Below the pieces are notes generated by a model, which saw nothing but the letters and a program-made list of their open reading frames with translations, was not told the origin of the DNA and searched no databases. Shown here one piece after another: positions 21,037-31,764 of a stretch of 64,000 nt of DNA. Within the stretch, counting starts at the first letter, position 1. Each line of letters begins with the position of its first letter. Source of the DNA: Drechmeria coniospora (Eukaryota > Ascomycota > Sordariomycetes > Hypocreales > Ophiocordycipitaceae); NCBI RefSeq assembly GCF_001625195.1, contig NC_054390.1:9769222-9833221 (forward strand), written 5' to 3'. A program made the translations under genes and the position numbers.

Positions 21037-24000
21037 TTAAATCGACACCGACTTCTCCACACGCGCTATGCGTATGCCCCGGTCTCGTATCTTGATGTTG
21101 GACATCCTCTTCGTCCTTATCCACGCCTGAAATACCATGAACACGTCTAATGCCCCCACCGTGGTGCCAAGTATGAGCAAAATTCCCAGGAAAAATCCAA
21201 GAGAAATCGCAAGTTCAAATGGCACAATCTGTGTTAGCCGCAAGGCAATACCGCTAAGGTCTGCAAATCCCGTCGCGACTGTGAAAGGCAACAGGGCCAA
21301 GAGAAGATGGTTGCAGGCGTGAGAGGCTATGGCTAATCGGCTCCATTTATCGTCGGGAGACAACAGTGCCGAACGGGTTGAGAGAAGATGAAAACCAATC
21401 GCAGCAACGGCGGTGAGCAGGGTGAGAAGGCCCAAAATCTTCAGTTCTGTCAATCAACTCCGAACGACTGGCACGAGGGAGTCGCGGCAATGAATCTTAC
21501 CCCGTGAGCAGTTTGGAAATGGCCGGACTTTGCCGCTGGAATGATTCCAAAAACAGTAATCAATATGACGGACGGCGCAAGCGCTAGAATCCATAAAAGC
21601 TTGTTGGCCTTGGATAGCCATTGGGGAAACACATATTGAACACGCAATCCCGTCATAATGCTCTGAGATGACTGGATAATAATCACAAGAGGAAAAATGA
21701 CCATTAGACCAATGATAGAAAACAGAACTAGAAGGAAGTGAGCAGGATGATCGGGCGTGGAGAACAGAAGGATGACGAACCATGCAGGCCCACGAACACA
21801 ACAAACTTGATAATGCCGGTGCCGTTGATCGATACAGTATCGGATATAGACGCACCTGAGGATTTCGAGATTGCATCGCCATCAATCTCGTACGAGTTGA
21901 GACCATTTACGACGCGGATGGTACCTCTCGGGATGAGTGCCTTGAGGAATCCCGCTGTCCTTTCGTCAAACCCTCCAGGGTTTATGGACATACTTTTGGT
22001 CAAACCAAAGGCGATGAGACCGAGCCCGCCGATCCCTTCGGAACCTAGTACATCCAACACTTTCTGTCCGATTGACGAGACGGACTCGGCACTCAGCAGC
22101 CGAGACAGATTGAGATTCACCCCGGACTGGGCACCAGCTGGTAGCTCGGCTTGGCGCCTGGAAAAGGCAATCATCCGTCCAGAGATGTCACGTTTTGCCC
22201 CTCGGGCGGCATTGGAGAAGAGCGGATTCAAGTCCACTCCACGGGCAAGCAACTTTTGTGCAGTAATCACACCGGAGCTGCCGAGGCCCTGGCCAAAGCC
22301 TGTGGCGGCACCACCGACTGAATCGTTGAATGTCGTCTTCGTCTCTGTCAGGGTGCCGGTTGGCATGGTCGTGGTACCGTTGATGAGGGCATTGATACCC
22401 CCAATCGCCTCTATGCCATCGCCAGCACCAGCGAGCAAGCCCCTAGCGAGCCCGCCTGTGATGCGCCCAAAGTCTAGGCTGGATGTGAGCCCCGCGATCG
22501 ATTTTCCATCGCCCGAGAAGCTGTTTATGGCGTTGCTAGCCGTGCCGTTGGCAAGGAACCGTGACGTCAATCCTGATGCAAAGGCTTGTGCGATGCCTCC
22601 AACGTCGAGGGTCCCGTCGGCGTCGGGGAGGCCGGGTGGGGCCGGTGTATCGGGCTGTAGGCCGAGCCCCACAGCGGCCCCGCCGCCGATGCCCTTACCC
22701 AATCCGGATGCGGCCTGCGCGCCGAACTTGCGGAGCGTCTCGGTCATGTCCAGGCCGCCGATGCCGCCGATGCCGGCAGCCCTGCCGATGAGATCGGTCG
22801 TGTTGAGATTATCCGTGACGGCCTTGCTGAGGCCGAACACGAGGCGGCCGGCAATCCGCGGAATGTCCCCGGGTGACTCTGGCGGAGGAGGCACGTCAGC
22901 ATTATTTGTTAGTTTGAGTCCTTGAGCGGCGCCGCTGCCAAGTCCCGTTCCAACAGAGAGCGCCGCAGCACCAACGTCGACGGACGGAAGCACCGAGCTG
23001 AGGCTCATGCTGCTGACGTTGAGGTTATCCGCCACTGCTTTGCTGAGACCAAAGGCGAATCGACCTGCGATGTTCGGGACATCCGATGAGGAGGTAGGCG
23101 GTGGAGGAAGGAGATCCTTTGTCGTCAGCTTCAACCCCATGGCCGCTCCTCCGCCCAGTCCCGCGCCGAGTGTAAGGGCAGCATTACCCAGGTTTATCTC
23201 GGGCAGCATGGAGCCGAGGTTCATGGAACTCAGGTTGGCACCATCGACGACCGATTTGCTCAAGCCAAAAGCAAAGGTGCCTGCGATTCGCGTGAGATCC
23301 GATAGCGACGTCGGGGGAGGGGGTGCGAGATCTTTGGTCGTCAACTTCAGTCCCATCGCTGCACCGCTTCCTATTCCTTGTCCTACGCTGAGCGCGGCGG
23401 CGCCGACATCCGGGAGGGCAGATGCTATGTTGACTCCGCTTGTGTTAAAATTGTCCGCCACCGCTTTGCTCAAGCCAAAGGCAAACGTACGGGCAATGCC
23501 CGGGATATCAGACGAGGAAGAGGGTGTGGGAGGCGCAAGATTGACATTACTTGTCAACTTGAGCCCTGCCGCTGCACCGCTGCCAAGTCCGCTGCCAGCG
23601 CCGAGCACGGCATCGCCAAAGTCCGGTATCATTGAGCCAATGTTCAAGCTGCTCGTATTGAGGTTCTCCGTCACGGCTTTACTCAGCCCAAAGGCAAACG
23701 TACGAGCAAGATCCGGGACGGAGGAGGAGGCAGGCGGAGGGGGCGCAATGTTCACATCATTGGTCAACTTGAGCCCCAGCGCAGCACCAGTTCCGAGCCC
23801 GTCGGCGACACCAAGCACGGTGCCGCCGATGTCCGGAATGAAATTGCCGAGGCTTATGCTGCCTGGGTTGATGTTGTCCGCGACCGCTTTACTGAGACCA
23901 AATGACAACGTGCGAGCGAGACCGGGGATATCGGAGGACGAGACGGGTTGAGGAGGGGCTGCGTTCGTGCTGTTGATCAACTTTAGTCCTGCGGCGGCCC

Positions 24001-25264
24001 CTGTGCCGAGGCCGTTGCCGATGTTCAGCACAGTATCGCCAAGGTTCGGAACTACAGACCCTAGGCTGAGGCTGTTCTTGTCAATGTTTCTTGCAACTGC
24101 CTCGCTGAGGCCAAAGGAGAACGTGCGGGCGATCCCAGGCACGTCCGATTGCGATGCAGGGGGCGGAGGAGGGACGTTGGTGTTGCTACCCAGCTTAAGG
24201 CCCGACGCCGCTCCGGCTCCTAGGCCGCGACCGATCTCGAGAGCTGCAGGACCAAGATCATTGGGAAGCAGTGCTGTTAAGCTCGCGCCACCAATCTTGA
24301 CATTTTCCGCCAACGACTTGCTCGCACCAAAGGCAAAGCTGCCTGCGATGCTGGCCAGATCCGACGCGTTTGCTGGCGGCCCGAGATTTCGCAAGGTCAA
24401 GTTCAGTCCCGACGCAGCTCCCGAGCCAAGTCCGCTCCCGGCAGCAGCCGCCACGGGGCCCAGAGGAGGTAGCTGAAAGATGTTGCTCATTCGCAATGCT
24501 TTCACAGCCGTTGCCGTGAGGGCCATGGCCGCCTGCTCGATCATGGGATTCAAGCCCTTTTTCTGCATGCCGTTTTCCTCCGCCACTGTCGCACCCGCAC
24601 TTTTGCTCAGATCGGCAGACAACAGATCCAGCCCCTGAGCGGCCCCTTCGCCAGCTCCCACACCCCCGAAAAAGCCAGCTCGAACAAGAGCAGGCCCCGA
24701 CATGTTCAAGACGTTTCCGAAAATATTGGTGGCGGCGTTGGATATGATGCCGCCGATACCCTTGCCGCCAGGGCCAGCGGCTGATTGCTTGCCTCCATTC
24801 CCGCCTCCGACGAGCCCCGACAGCAAACCTCCGATGAGACCTTGTCTCTTGGCCAAATTGGTGTCTTCATCCGTGCCCGTCGTCGAACGGCGCTTTCTAA
24901 GGTCTAGTCGGTACTCGACTTCCGTATTGACGTTTACCTGTCGGAGATGGCGGTCTAGGTCGTCGGAGATGGCATCAAGTTCGGGTACGCCATATATTTC
25001 TGCAAGGTTCCTTGATGCGTCAATGCACATGCTCAGAATTGCCATGTACGTTTGGCGAAGGTGCTTGTCGGCGGCAATGGCACTAATGGTGTTTTTGGCC
25101 ACGACACCATCGTACAAGGTCGTGGGCCACGTCGTTGACTTCCTGCTGCCATAAGAATTCGCCTCCCCGGATGATATGCCCTCCTGGAGGCTCTGACCAG
25201 TTCGAGTAAATAAAAAAAGGGCGATGATCAAACCCAGCCACGAGTTTGAAGTTGCGGAAGACAT
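21037..25264 (-). CDS. Secreted glycine-rich repeat protein fused to a C-terminal cytochrome b561-like membrane domain, 1,370 aa
   Basis: Exons 25264-21781, 21727-21501 and 21438-21037 join in phase. Introns are 21728-21780 (GTTCGT..CTAG) and 21439-21500 (GTAAGA..GAAG). The start is the ATG at 25264, opening a signal peptide (SWLGLIIALFLFTRTGQS). Dibasic sites (RKRR, AKRQ) follow at about residues 125-145. Then come nine repeats of about 65-70 residues, each made of GLGSGAAxGLKL, a PPPPxSxSD linker, IARTFAFGLSKAVADNLN and a Ser/Leu segment. The C-terminal 240 residues hold five membrane helices. Histidines sit in VGLHVLF, SGHFQTAHGILGLL, IGFHLL and ASHACNHLL, the pattern of b561-type haem ligation in DOMON/b561 proteins. 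A surface-exposed, membrane-anchored redox protein is inferred; no described role for this architecture is known to me. Start, splice phases and topology all agree. Confidence 0.75.
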
Positions 25265-26273
25265 TACAAAGGAAGCCGGCAACTGTTCAAGCTGTATTTA
25301 TCTCATGTCGGATCCAATAAGGAGACGATGAATGGACGGAATGGACGGAATGGTTGACCGACGTCGACCGGCGACAAGGGAGATTTTATATGAGAAGAGG
25401 AATAGAATTCAGAGCCGTGCTTGTGGCCAAATCAGCTTGGCCGGAGCATGAGCTGGTAACAGCATAATTCCGAGTGACGGGAGTCATGTTATGTATCCTT
25501 CGGCTCGATAACCCCACAGGCGCATGGGCTGCCGAAGGGCTGCATGCAAATCGTTTCACTTGCCATCGTCTCCTCGGACCCTTGCCCTGGCATTCCGGTG
25601 AATTTTGTTGTACGAGCTCTGCGCCAGCAGGGGAAGACTGGCCTCACAAGGTTTCTCGACAACACATTAGAGCAAGTGACGCCAGAGTGCTTGGCTCCCG
25701 GCGCTGTAATACCATGCCAACTGACACTCGCTCGGGTGCAACCTCGGGTACATCATTTCGAGGCTTTGGCCAGGGCCTCGGAAGTTCTGGAGTAACAAAG
25801 GTATGCGACAAGGACGAAACAAATCTTGACAAGTTTTGTTTCACGCCGCATCAGGTAGCAGGGGGTGACCCCCCACGATGCGGGTTCGCAACTTGCTGAA
25901 GGACTGTGATTCAGACAGCATGCCTTTGTTTCACGCTATGCGATCGAGTCCAAGCTTTGCACCGGCTCGCATGTTGACACATCCGGCTCCGTGAAGAACC
26001 GAATAGCCGGAGGTATCACCAGAGGATTTATAAAGTCAATTTCCCACATGATGGCCGAAATGCTATGCATCCGAGATCTAGAGCCAAAGGCCGGAAAGGT
26101 TTGATTCCAGGACCTTGTCGCCATGAGAGGCAAAGCGACAAACAAAGTTAAAGGGCAACGCGGATCATTCGCACGAGCCGTAATTCACCACGCCAGCGCA
26201 TGGTAAAAATATAAATATGCTCTAGGTGTCACGATGCTGTACGTGATGCGTAGAGCCGAGACGACATGCAGTG
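25265..26273. other. Intergenic region upstream of the b561-fusion gene, with a relic of its repeat
   Basis: No intact gene. It contains the promoter side of the b561-fusion gene and the 3' flank of the MFS gene. Bases 25733-25800 carry a relic described separately. Confidence 0.55.
25733..25800 (+). pseudogene. Short relic of a b561-fusion paralogue, opposite strand
   Basis: Read on plus, about 68 bp encode SGTSFRGFGQGLGSSGVT, closely matching TGFGQGLGSSGVIT near residue 1,000 of the neighbouring gene (22260-22310, minus), at nucleotide as well as protein level. No further flanking homology was recognised. Confidence 0.55.
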
Positions 26274-28098
26274 TCATGCTTCGTCGTCGGACGTATCGGT
26301 GACATCGGCCTCGGCGAGTAGGTCGTAATTTTTGAACTGCCTCGCCGGGATACGTCGCTGGAAGAGAATGTCAAGCTCCTCGTATGTCCTGCCGTGGCTC
26401 TCGGGAAGTCGATAATAACACCAGACGAGGCACAGCAGGCTGATGGCGCCAAACAAGAAACCGGCCTTGCCCCCCCAGTTCGCCTCCTCGGTGTTCAGCA
26501 TGTAGGGCATGGCGACGGTGAAGACGACAGTAGCGGCCGCCTGGACGGCAGTGGCGATGGCAATCGTCTTCTCCCGTAGGCGGGTGGCCGATATTTCGGA
26601 GATGATGACGAAGCAGATGGGGCCGACGGTCATCTGATATATGAATGTCCAAAAGTCCATGAGAGAGGCCAGCGCCCATACGGCCGCGGTGTTGTCCGTA
26701 GGGATGGCAAGGAAACCGATGACGAAGAGCAAGATGGTCATGATGACCATGCCCGTATTGTATATCGATCGGCGGCCAAACTTGAACTGGTGGAGAATGG
26801 ACAGATGAATCAGCAGAGACTTGGACGGTCAGGGCGTTCGAGGTGATGTACATACATAGTTCATCAGCGGCCAGGATATGAGCGTCCCGACAAAGCCCAA
26901 GGCCGTGTTGCCGACGCCCACTGGTTTGGTTCGTCAGCTTCGAAAACGGTTCGTCGCCGACGGCACGCTCGACTCACTGTTGAACGCCTCGGACGAGCTC
27001 AGGCCGGCCTGCTCGAAAAAGTAGTTGGCGTAGCCGATGAGGGGGTTGCCGCCGATGACCTGGATCAGATAGACCATGACGGAGATCTCGGTCCGGACGA
27101 GGCTGACGCCCTTGAAGCATTCGCGATACGACGTCGAGGTTTCGTATTCTCTCTCGAGAAGATCCGTCTGCTCGATGGCAAGCAAAACGTCGTCGATGTC
27201 GGGACGGTGCGTGCTCGAGGTGAGCTGAAGGAGAGAGTTGCGGGCCTCGTCCCTCTGGCCGCGGCGGACGAGCCAATACGGGCTCTCGGGGGCGAAGGGC
27301 AGGGCGGCGAGGAGCACGACGGGCCAGACCCATTGGACGGCCTGCGGAAGCAAGGTCAGCAGCTCCCCGCGGGCACGACGGACCGGACGGGTCACGACGC
27401 ACAAAGGGGACTCGGTAGGCCCACTCGTCCAACCGGCTCTCGACGCCGGCGGCGCACGCTTGGGCGACGAACTGGCCGACGACGAAGGCGAGGTTGACGG
27501 AGGCGGTGAGGACGCCGCGGAGGATGACGGGACAAATCTCGGACGAGTAGGTCGGGGCGATGACGACGTAGAAGCCGTAGGCGAGGCCTCCGAGGATCTC
27601 GCCGGCGACGAGCATGCCGATGGAGTTGGCGAAGAACTGGACGAAGACGAAGGCGATGGACCAGAGGCAGCAGAGGGCGAGGGTGAGGCGGCGGCCGAGC
27701 AGCTGCAGCGGGTAGCCGCTGGCGAGGGCGCCGACGACCTGGCCGATGGGGTTGCCCATGCCGAGGGCCATCTGGAAGCGGGCGGGGATTTCGTAGCGGT
27801 CGCCGACGCGGTCGCCGTACCTCCTCTGGAAGGCCGGGAGGGCGTAGAAGGAGGTGATGATCTGGGCGTCGAAGCCGGCCATGACGACGGCGATGCAGAA
27901 GAAGAAGGACCAGAAGGTGGCCTGGGGGTACATGCGGACGGCCTGCCAGAAGCCGAGCTCGTGCTCCGTCACCGTCACGTCCCGCGTCTCGTCGATCTCG
28001 AGGCCCCGAGCCCGCTCGCCCGGCTTCGCACGTTCCACCCGCCGAACGTGCCCATTCTTGCTGCTTCCCGGCTCGGAGATGGCAGGGTCGTCGTCCAT
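26274..28098 (-). CDS. MFS sugar transporter, alpha-glucoside (maltose permease) type, 545 aa
   Basis: Plasma-membrane H+-coupled sugar uptake is the family role; the exact sugar is not readable. Exons 28098-27403, 27341-26978, 26920-26856 and 26786-26274 join in phase to 545 residues, the usual length. Twelve membrane segments fit. Family motifs are FDAQIITSFYALPAFQRRYG, the loop 2-3 signature around LLGRRLTL, PESPYWLVRRGQ, GGNPLIGYANYFFEQAGL and the C-terminal PESHGRTYEELDILFQRRIPARQF. The last motif is characteristic of Mal-type permeases. The ATG at 28098 starts a 50-residue polar cytosolic tail. Intron 2 (26921-26977) contributes an ATG across the junction. The Upc2-like regulator is about 7 kb away, but no co-regulation signal is visible. 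Confidence 0.88.
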
Positions 28099-29151
28099 GG
28101 CGGCGCGGGATGGTTCATCTGCGACGAAACGTGCCGTCGGCAGCGTAGGTGCTGGTGGGAAAGGACGCGAGCCGTCGTGGAGTTGGGTCCAGCGGCTGGC
28201 CCGAACGAGACGGCCGTCGTCGTCGGGACGTCAGGTCGTCAGGTCGTCCGGTCGCTTGCGTGTGACCGACGAGTCACTCGGGCGCCCGTTGCGACGTTGC
28301 GGCGGGCCTGCGTGTTCGTCATGGCGAGGTAACGTTGAGAATCAGGGAGGGAGTCAAGAGGACACACACCCCTTGCCCCGGATTGCGGGGTAACTTTAAT
28401 ACGGCGGATGTTTCTCCGACGAACTCCATCCAGCCGCTCCTCCATGAATATATAAATAATATTATAAATAATATTATTATCCACGGCAATTACGAACGAT
28501 GCGGAATAGTAGGCATAAGAATGCACTCCTACACGTGCAATAGGCGATATTCACTCCGTGCTAACGGCAGTGCGAGCGAGCAAAACCTTGGTGAGTACTA
28601 GCCGTCGTCGCGAGCACCGCGTTGGTGTTTGTCAAAAAAAAGAATACAGTCACAAACAGTGGTTGATTTGGGGACAAGGCTGCTCAGGAATATAATACTA
28701 TTAGCACATCAGCAGGCCCTAACGAAGACCTGGGATTTGAATCAACGGAGTACACATTTCGGTGAGGCAGAACGGGGTATGTGAGCACCTACAGTACAAG
28801 CATCGATCCTAGGTGTATTATATGCCCCCCCTGTGGAATGCCCCTCAGATCTGGAGTGTGGCATTCATTCGTCACTAAAATCCAGGCCAGCTCATCTGTT
28901 ATCAGCATCGTTAGCTCTGTACTTCCCTTGCTGATATGAGATTTGATAAGTGCATGTATCGGCAACAATTAAGGAGTAATTATGGCTTATTTGTGTGCTT
29001 AGTTGTAGACATCATAATATCCCGGCTGACGATCTATGCAGTACGATTAAGTACCACGTGGAGTGGGATGACACAAAAGTGTCCGATCTGGAGCAAAAAG
29101 AACGAGAACGACTCTTGCACAACGGAGCAGCAGAGATGGGTGGCAAGCTGG
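28099..29151. other. Intergenic, nothing recognised
   Basis: Carries an AATAAT-rich palindromic stretch at 28450-28480 and short GTAC motifs. No gene. Confidence 0.5.
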
Positions 29152-30921
29152 TCACATCCGACTAGTTGGCACGTTGAAAAATACCATCCTCGAGCCGTGC
29201 CGGCCGTCGTAGATGTAGTATCCCTTTCGCTCCAGCTGCGCGACCGTGCCGACGTTCAAGTCGACGACGTTGCCGTCTGCGAACGCTTGATCCCGAAACT
29301 CGGTCTCTGCCGTCAGCCATTCCTCGAGGATATCCGATTTCTCTGCCCCCCACTCGAGGTTGACCGTGTTGCGGCTGGGTCCCTGCTTGAGCATGTACTC
29401 TTGCAGAGCGTGCGCCGTCATGCCACGGCGAACAATGCCCCTGATGGTCGGCATTCGGGGGTCATCCCAGCCCCAAACCTTGGCCTCGTCGACGATTCTT
29501 GCCGACTTCCTCTTCGACAGCAACGTCCGCGCAAAGTTGACGCGGGAGAAATCCCGCACGTTGACCTTGCGCAGTCGCAGGGCTTGTTGGAACTAATGGT
29601 ACTGCGGGTTGCGGTCGCGGTATTCGTTCGTTCGCAGGGCCAGCGTCACGCCTTCGACGGCGTCGAGGATCGGCGCGCAAAAGTCGCACGTCGGATACAT
29701 GCGCCAGCTCGTCCCCGTCCGGTGATGCGGCGTTGGGTTGCACCGGTATATGACAGGGTCCCGCATCGCACCATTGGCGCTGTCGTGGGCAATCTTGGCA
29801 CGGAGGCACCAACGCTGGCCCTCGGCCGAACCCGTCTTCATGTCGTCGAATCGCGCTAGGGTCTCGTCGATGCTCAGATTGCGCCGTTTCGAGGGGAGAC
29901 GCCTCCTCCGGGCTTCGTCCCCCTTGCCGAGCTCCGAGTGGTCGGCAAAAGCCCTGCCGTCGCGGATCAGCTGGAGGGCGTAGCCGTACATGAGGTGGAA
30001 ATGGTCGCTGGAAAAGGTCGTCTTGTCGGGAACGATGCCGAGGAGGCCGAGGTCGTCGATGATGGCGTCCTGGAACTCGAGCGACTCATTCGAGGGATTG
30101 GTATCGTCGAATCGACAGATCAGAGTGCCTCCGGGGGTTTGATGTGCAAAATATTCGTTGAGGAGTGCGGCCTTGGCATGGCCGATGTGCAGATATCCAG
30201 ATGGCTCCGGAGGGAAGCGTGTCACCACGGGACCCTGCAGCGTGGGCAAATCGATGTCGTAGCTCGCACCTCGTGTAGACGCCTCGGCTCTCCCCTTGGT
30301 TCTCTCGGCCACGGACGCAGCGGTGACGGAGGCGGCGACGTCGGAAACCCATGGCACCGAGTATTCGACGTAGGTATACCATCGGAGAATGTTTCCGTGC
30401 TTTGCTCTGACAATTCAAAGAGCCACGTGGTTCGCTCGCAAGGTGGCCCATACCGCCAAGTCGACAGCGGCGAGACGGAAGCCGGCAACGTAGGTTCTGA
30501 GGGTCAGATGTGCATCGAGCTCCTCTAGTGTGCTGTCGAGAAGGTCGAAGCTCTTGCCGGCAAGCGAAGCTCGCTTGGAAATCCACTTGATCGGCTGCAG
30601 CAGACGTTCTAGGTCAGATCCGAGGAGGCAACGGGTTTAAGCGATGAGTCAATCTGGACGAACCGAGGATTTCATCGGGCCACCCGCGTCTCCATCGTAG
30701 GACAAGTCGCAGGCTTCCACGGTGGCATCATCGTCGAAAAACTCTCGGCCGTCAAGTCGGGTATACTTCACAATCCTGCCCTGGGCGAGAGTCGGCAGAG
30801 CGTGAAAGCCCTTGATAAGAATGGAGTCGGGACGGCTTCGCTCGACGAATTCGGCCACGACGGCGGGAGGGAGCACCAGCATTGCCTCAGCCTGGACGGC
30901 GATGTCGATGGTCGCCATCAT
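29152..30921 (-). pseudogene. Glutamyl-tRNA synthetase (cytosolic type), stop-interrupted and internally deleted copy
   Basis: The N-terminus (from ATG 30921 or 30918, MATIDIAVQAEAM) and the GST-like domain (LQPIKWISKR, TYVAGFRLAAVDLAVWA) lead into the catalytic core RFPPEPSGYLHIGHAKAA, which has the HIGH-class motif. Next come RFDDTNPSNESLEFQD, WCLRAKI, YPTCDFCAP and the LSKRK loop. Lesions: TGA at 30415-30417 in the GST-like domain; TAG at 29593-29595 where the family has Trp (after NPQY); and a direct jump near 29350 from PSRNTVNLEW to the extreme C-terminus (AEFxDQAFADGN..ERKGYY). The jump removes about 150-200 residues of the anticodon-binding region. Cytosolic GluRS is essential in eukaryotes, so an intact copy should exist elsewhere (inference). 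Confidence 0.8.
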
Positions 30922-31764
30922 CGTTTTGACTCTCGGAGAATTCTTGCCCTGTAATAACTGTAGTTGTCGGGGAAGAGAAGCGAAAAATGTAGTTGTCGGA
31001 GAAGAGATGCGGGGTGAAGCCTTCGTTCTGCCGTGTAAAATGGCCCTTCCGAGAACGACGACGACCAACAGATTAAGCTGGCACCAGAGCACGAATGACA
31101 CTCAGCCAACTCGTCGTGAAAGAAAAAAGAGGACGACAACCAACAGCAGGCGGCGTCCATGCCTTCTCACGGATCCATCGGACTTGCGCACAAATCGCCG
31201 CGAACTCGACATGGTGGCGTGGCACGAATATACATATACACATCCTCACATATATATAATACACAAAACTCCCCTGATCTCCAGACTACGAGTCCGGCCA
31301 CCCATGCCGAGTTTGCGCGTGCCGGCCCCCTCGTTCGAACCGTCGCGATGGGCGGATACGAGAATGCCAAACACAGAACTGAGCTGTACAGGTCTTGTGC
31401 CGACAAGGATGGGGGAACAAGGCGGACAGGCAACCGGTGCTTCGTAACTAGGTGTCATGGACAACCTAAAACTCAGCAGTGGCATTCGGCGAGGCTCCTC
31501 GATATCGGGTAGTCGAGAGTGGTAGGGCCCTGCCACTGCCGCGCCGGCCAGGGACCCTCGGCTGCGGCCGAGACGTTATCCAGACTTGACCAGCAGCAGA
31601 GGCCTCTCCCGGCAGCACATGACGCCCATGCGTCTTCGAAACGTCGTCCGTGTTGACGAGCCTGCATCTGTCGGATCAAAGGCAACGGTTGTCATAACGG
31701 TGAGTCGATGGTTGCCGATGGTCCATTTCGTCGCGTCGACCGAGGAGCTAATCGTGGAGAGGCT
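30922..31764. other. Intergenic between the GluRS copy and the NIPA gene
   Basis: No gene seen. Includes the 3' flank of the NIPA transporter and a short (TA)-rich stretch at 31225-31262. Confidence 0.5.

Noticed and set aside
23007..24476. Plus-strand open frames opposite the b561-fusion repeats
   Set aside because: Mirror of the glycine-rich minus-strand repeats; no domain and no splice support.
27238..28332. 364-codon plus-strand frame opposite the MFS gene
   Set aside because: Shadow of GC-rich codon usage on the minus-strand transporter.
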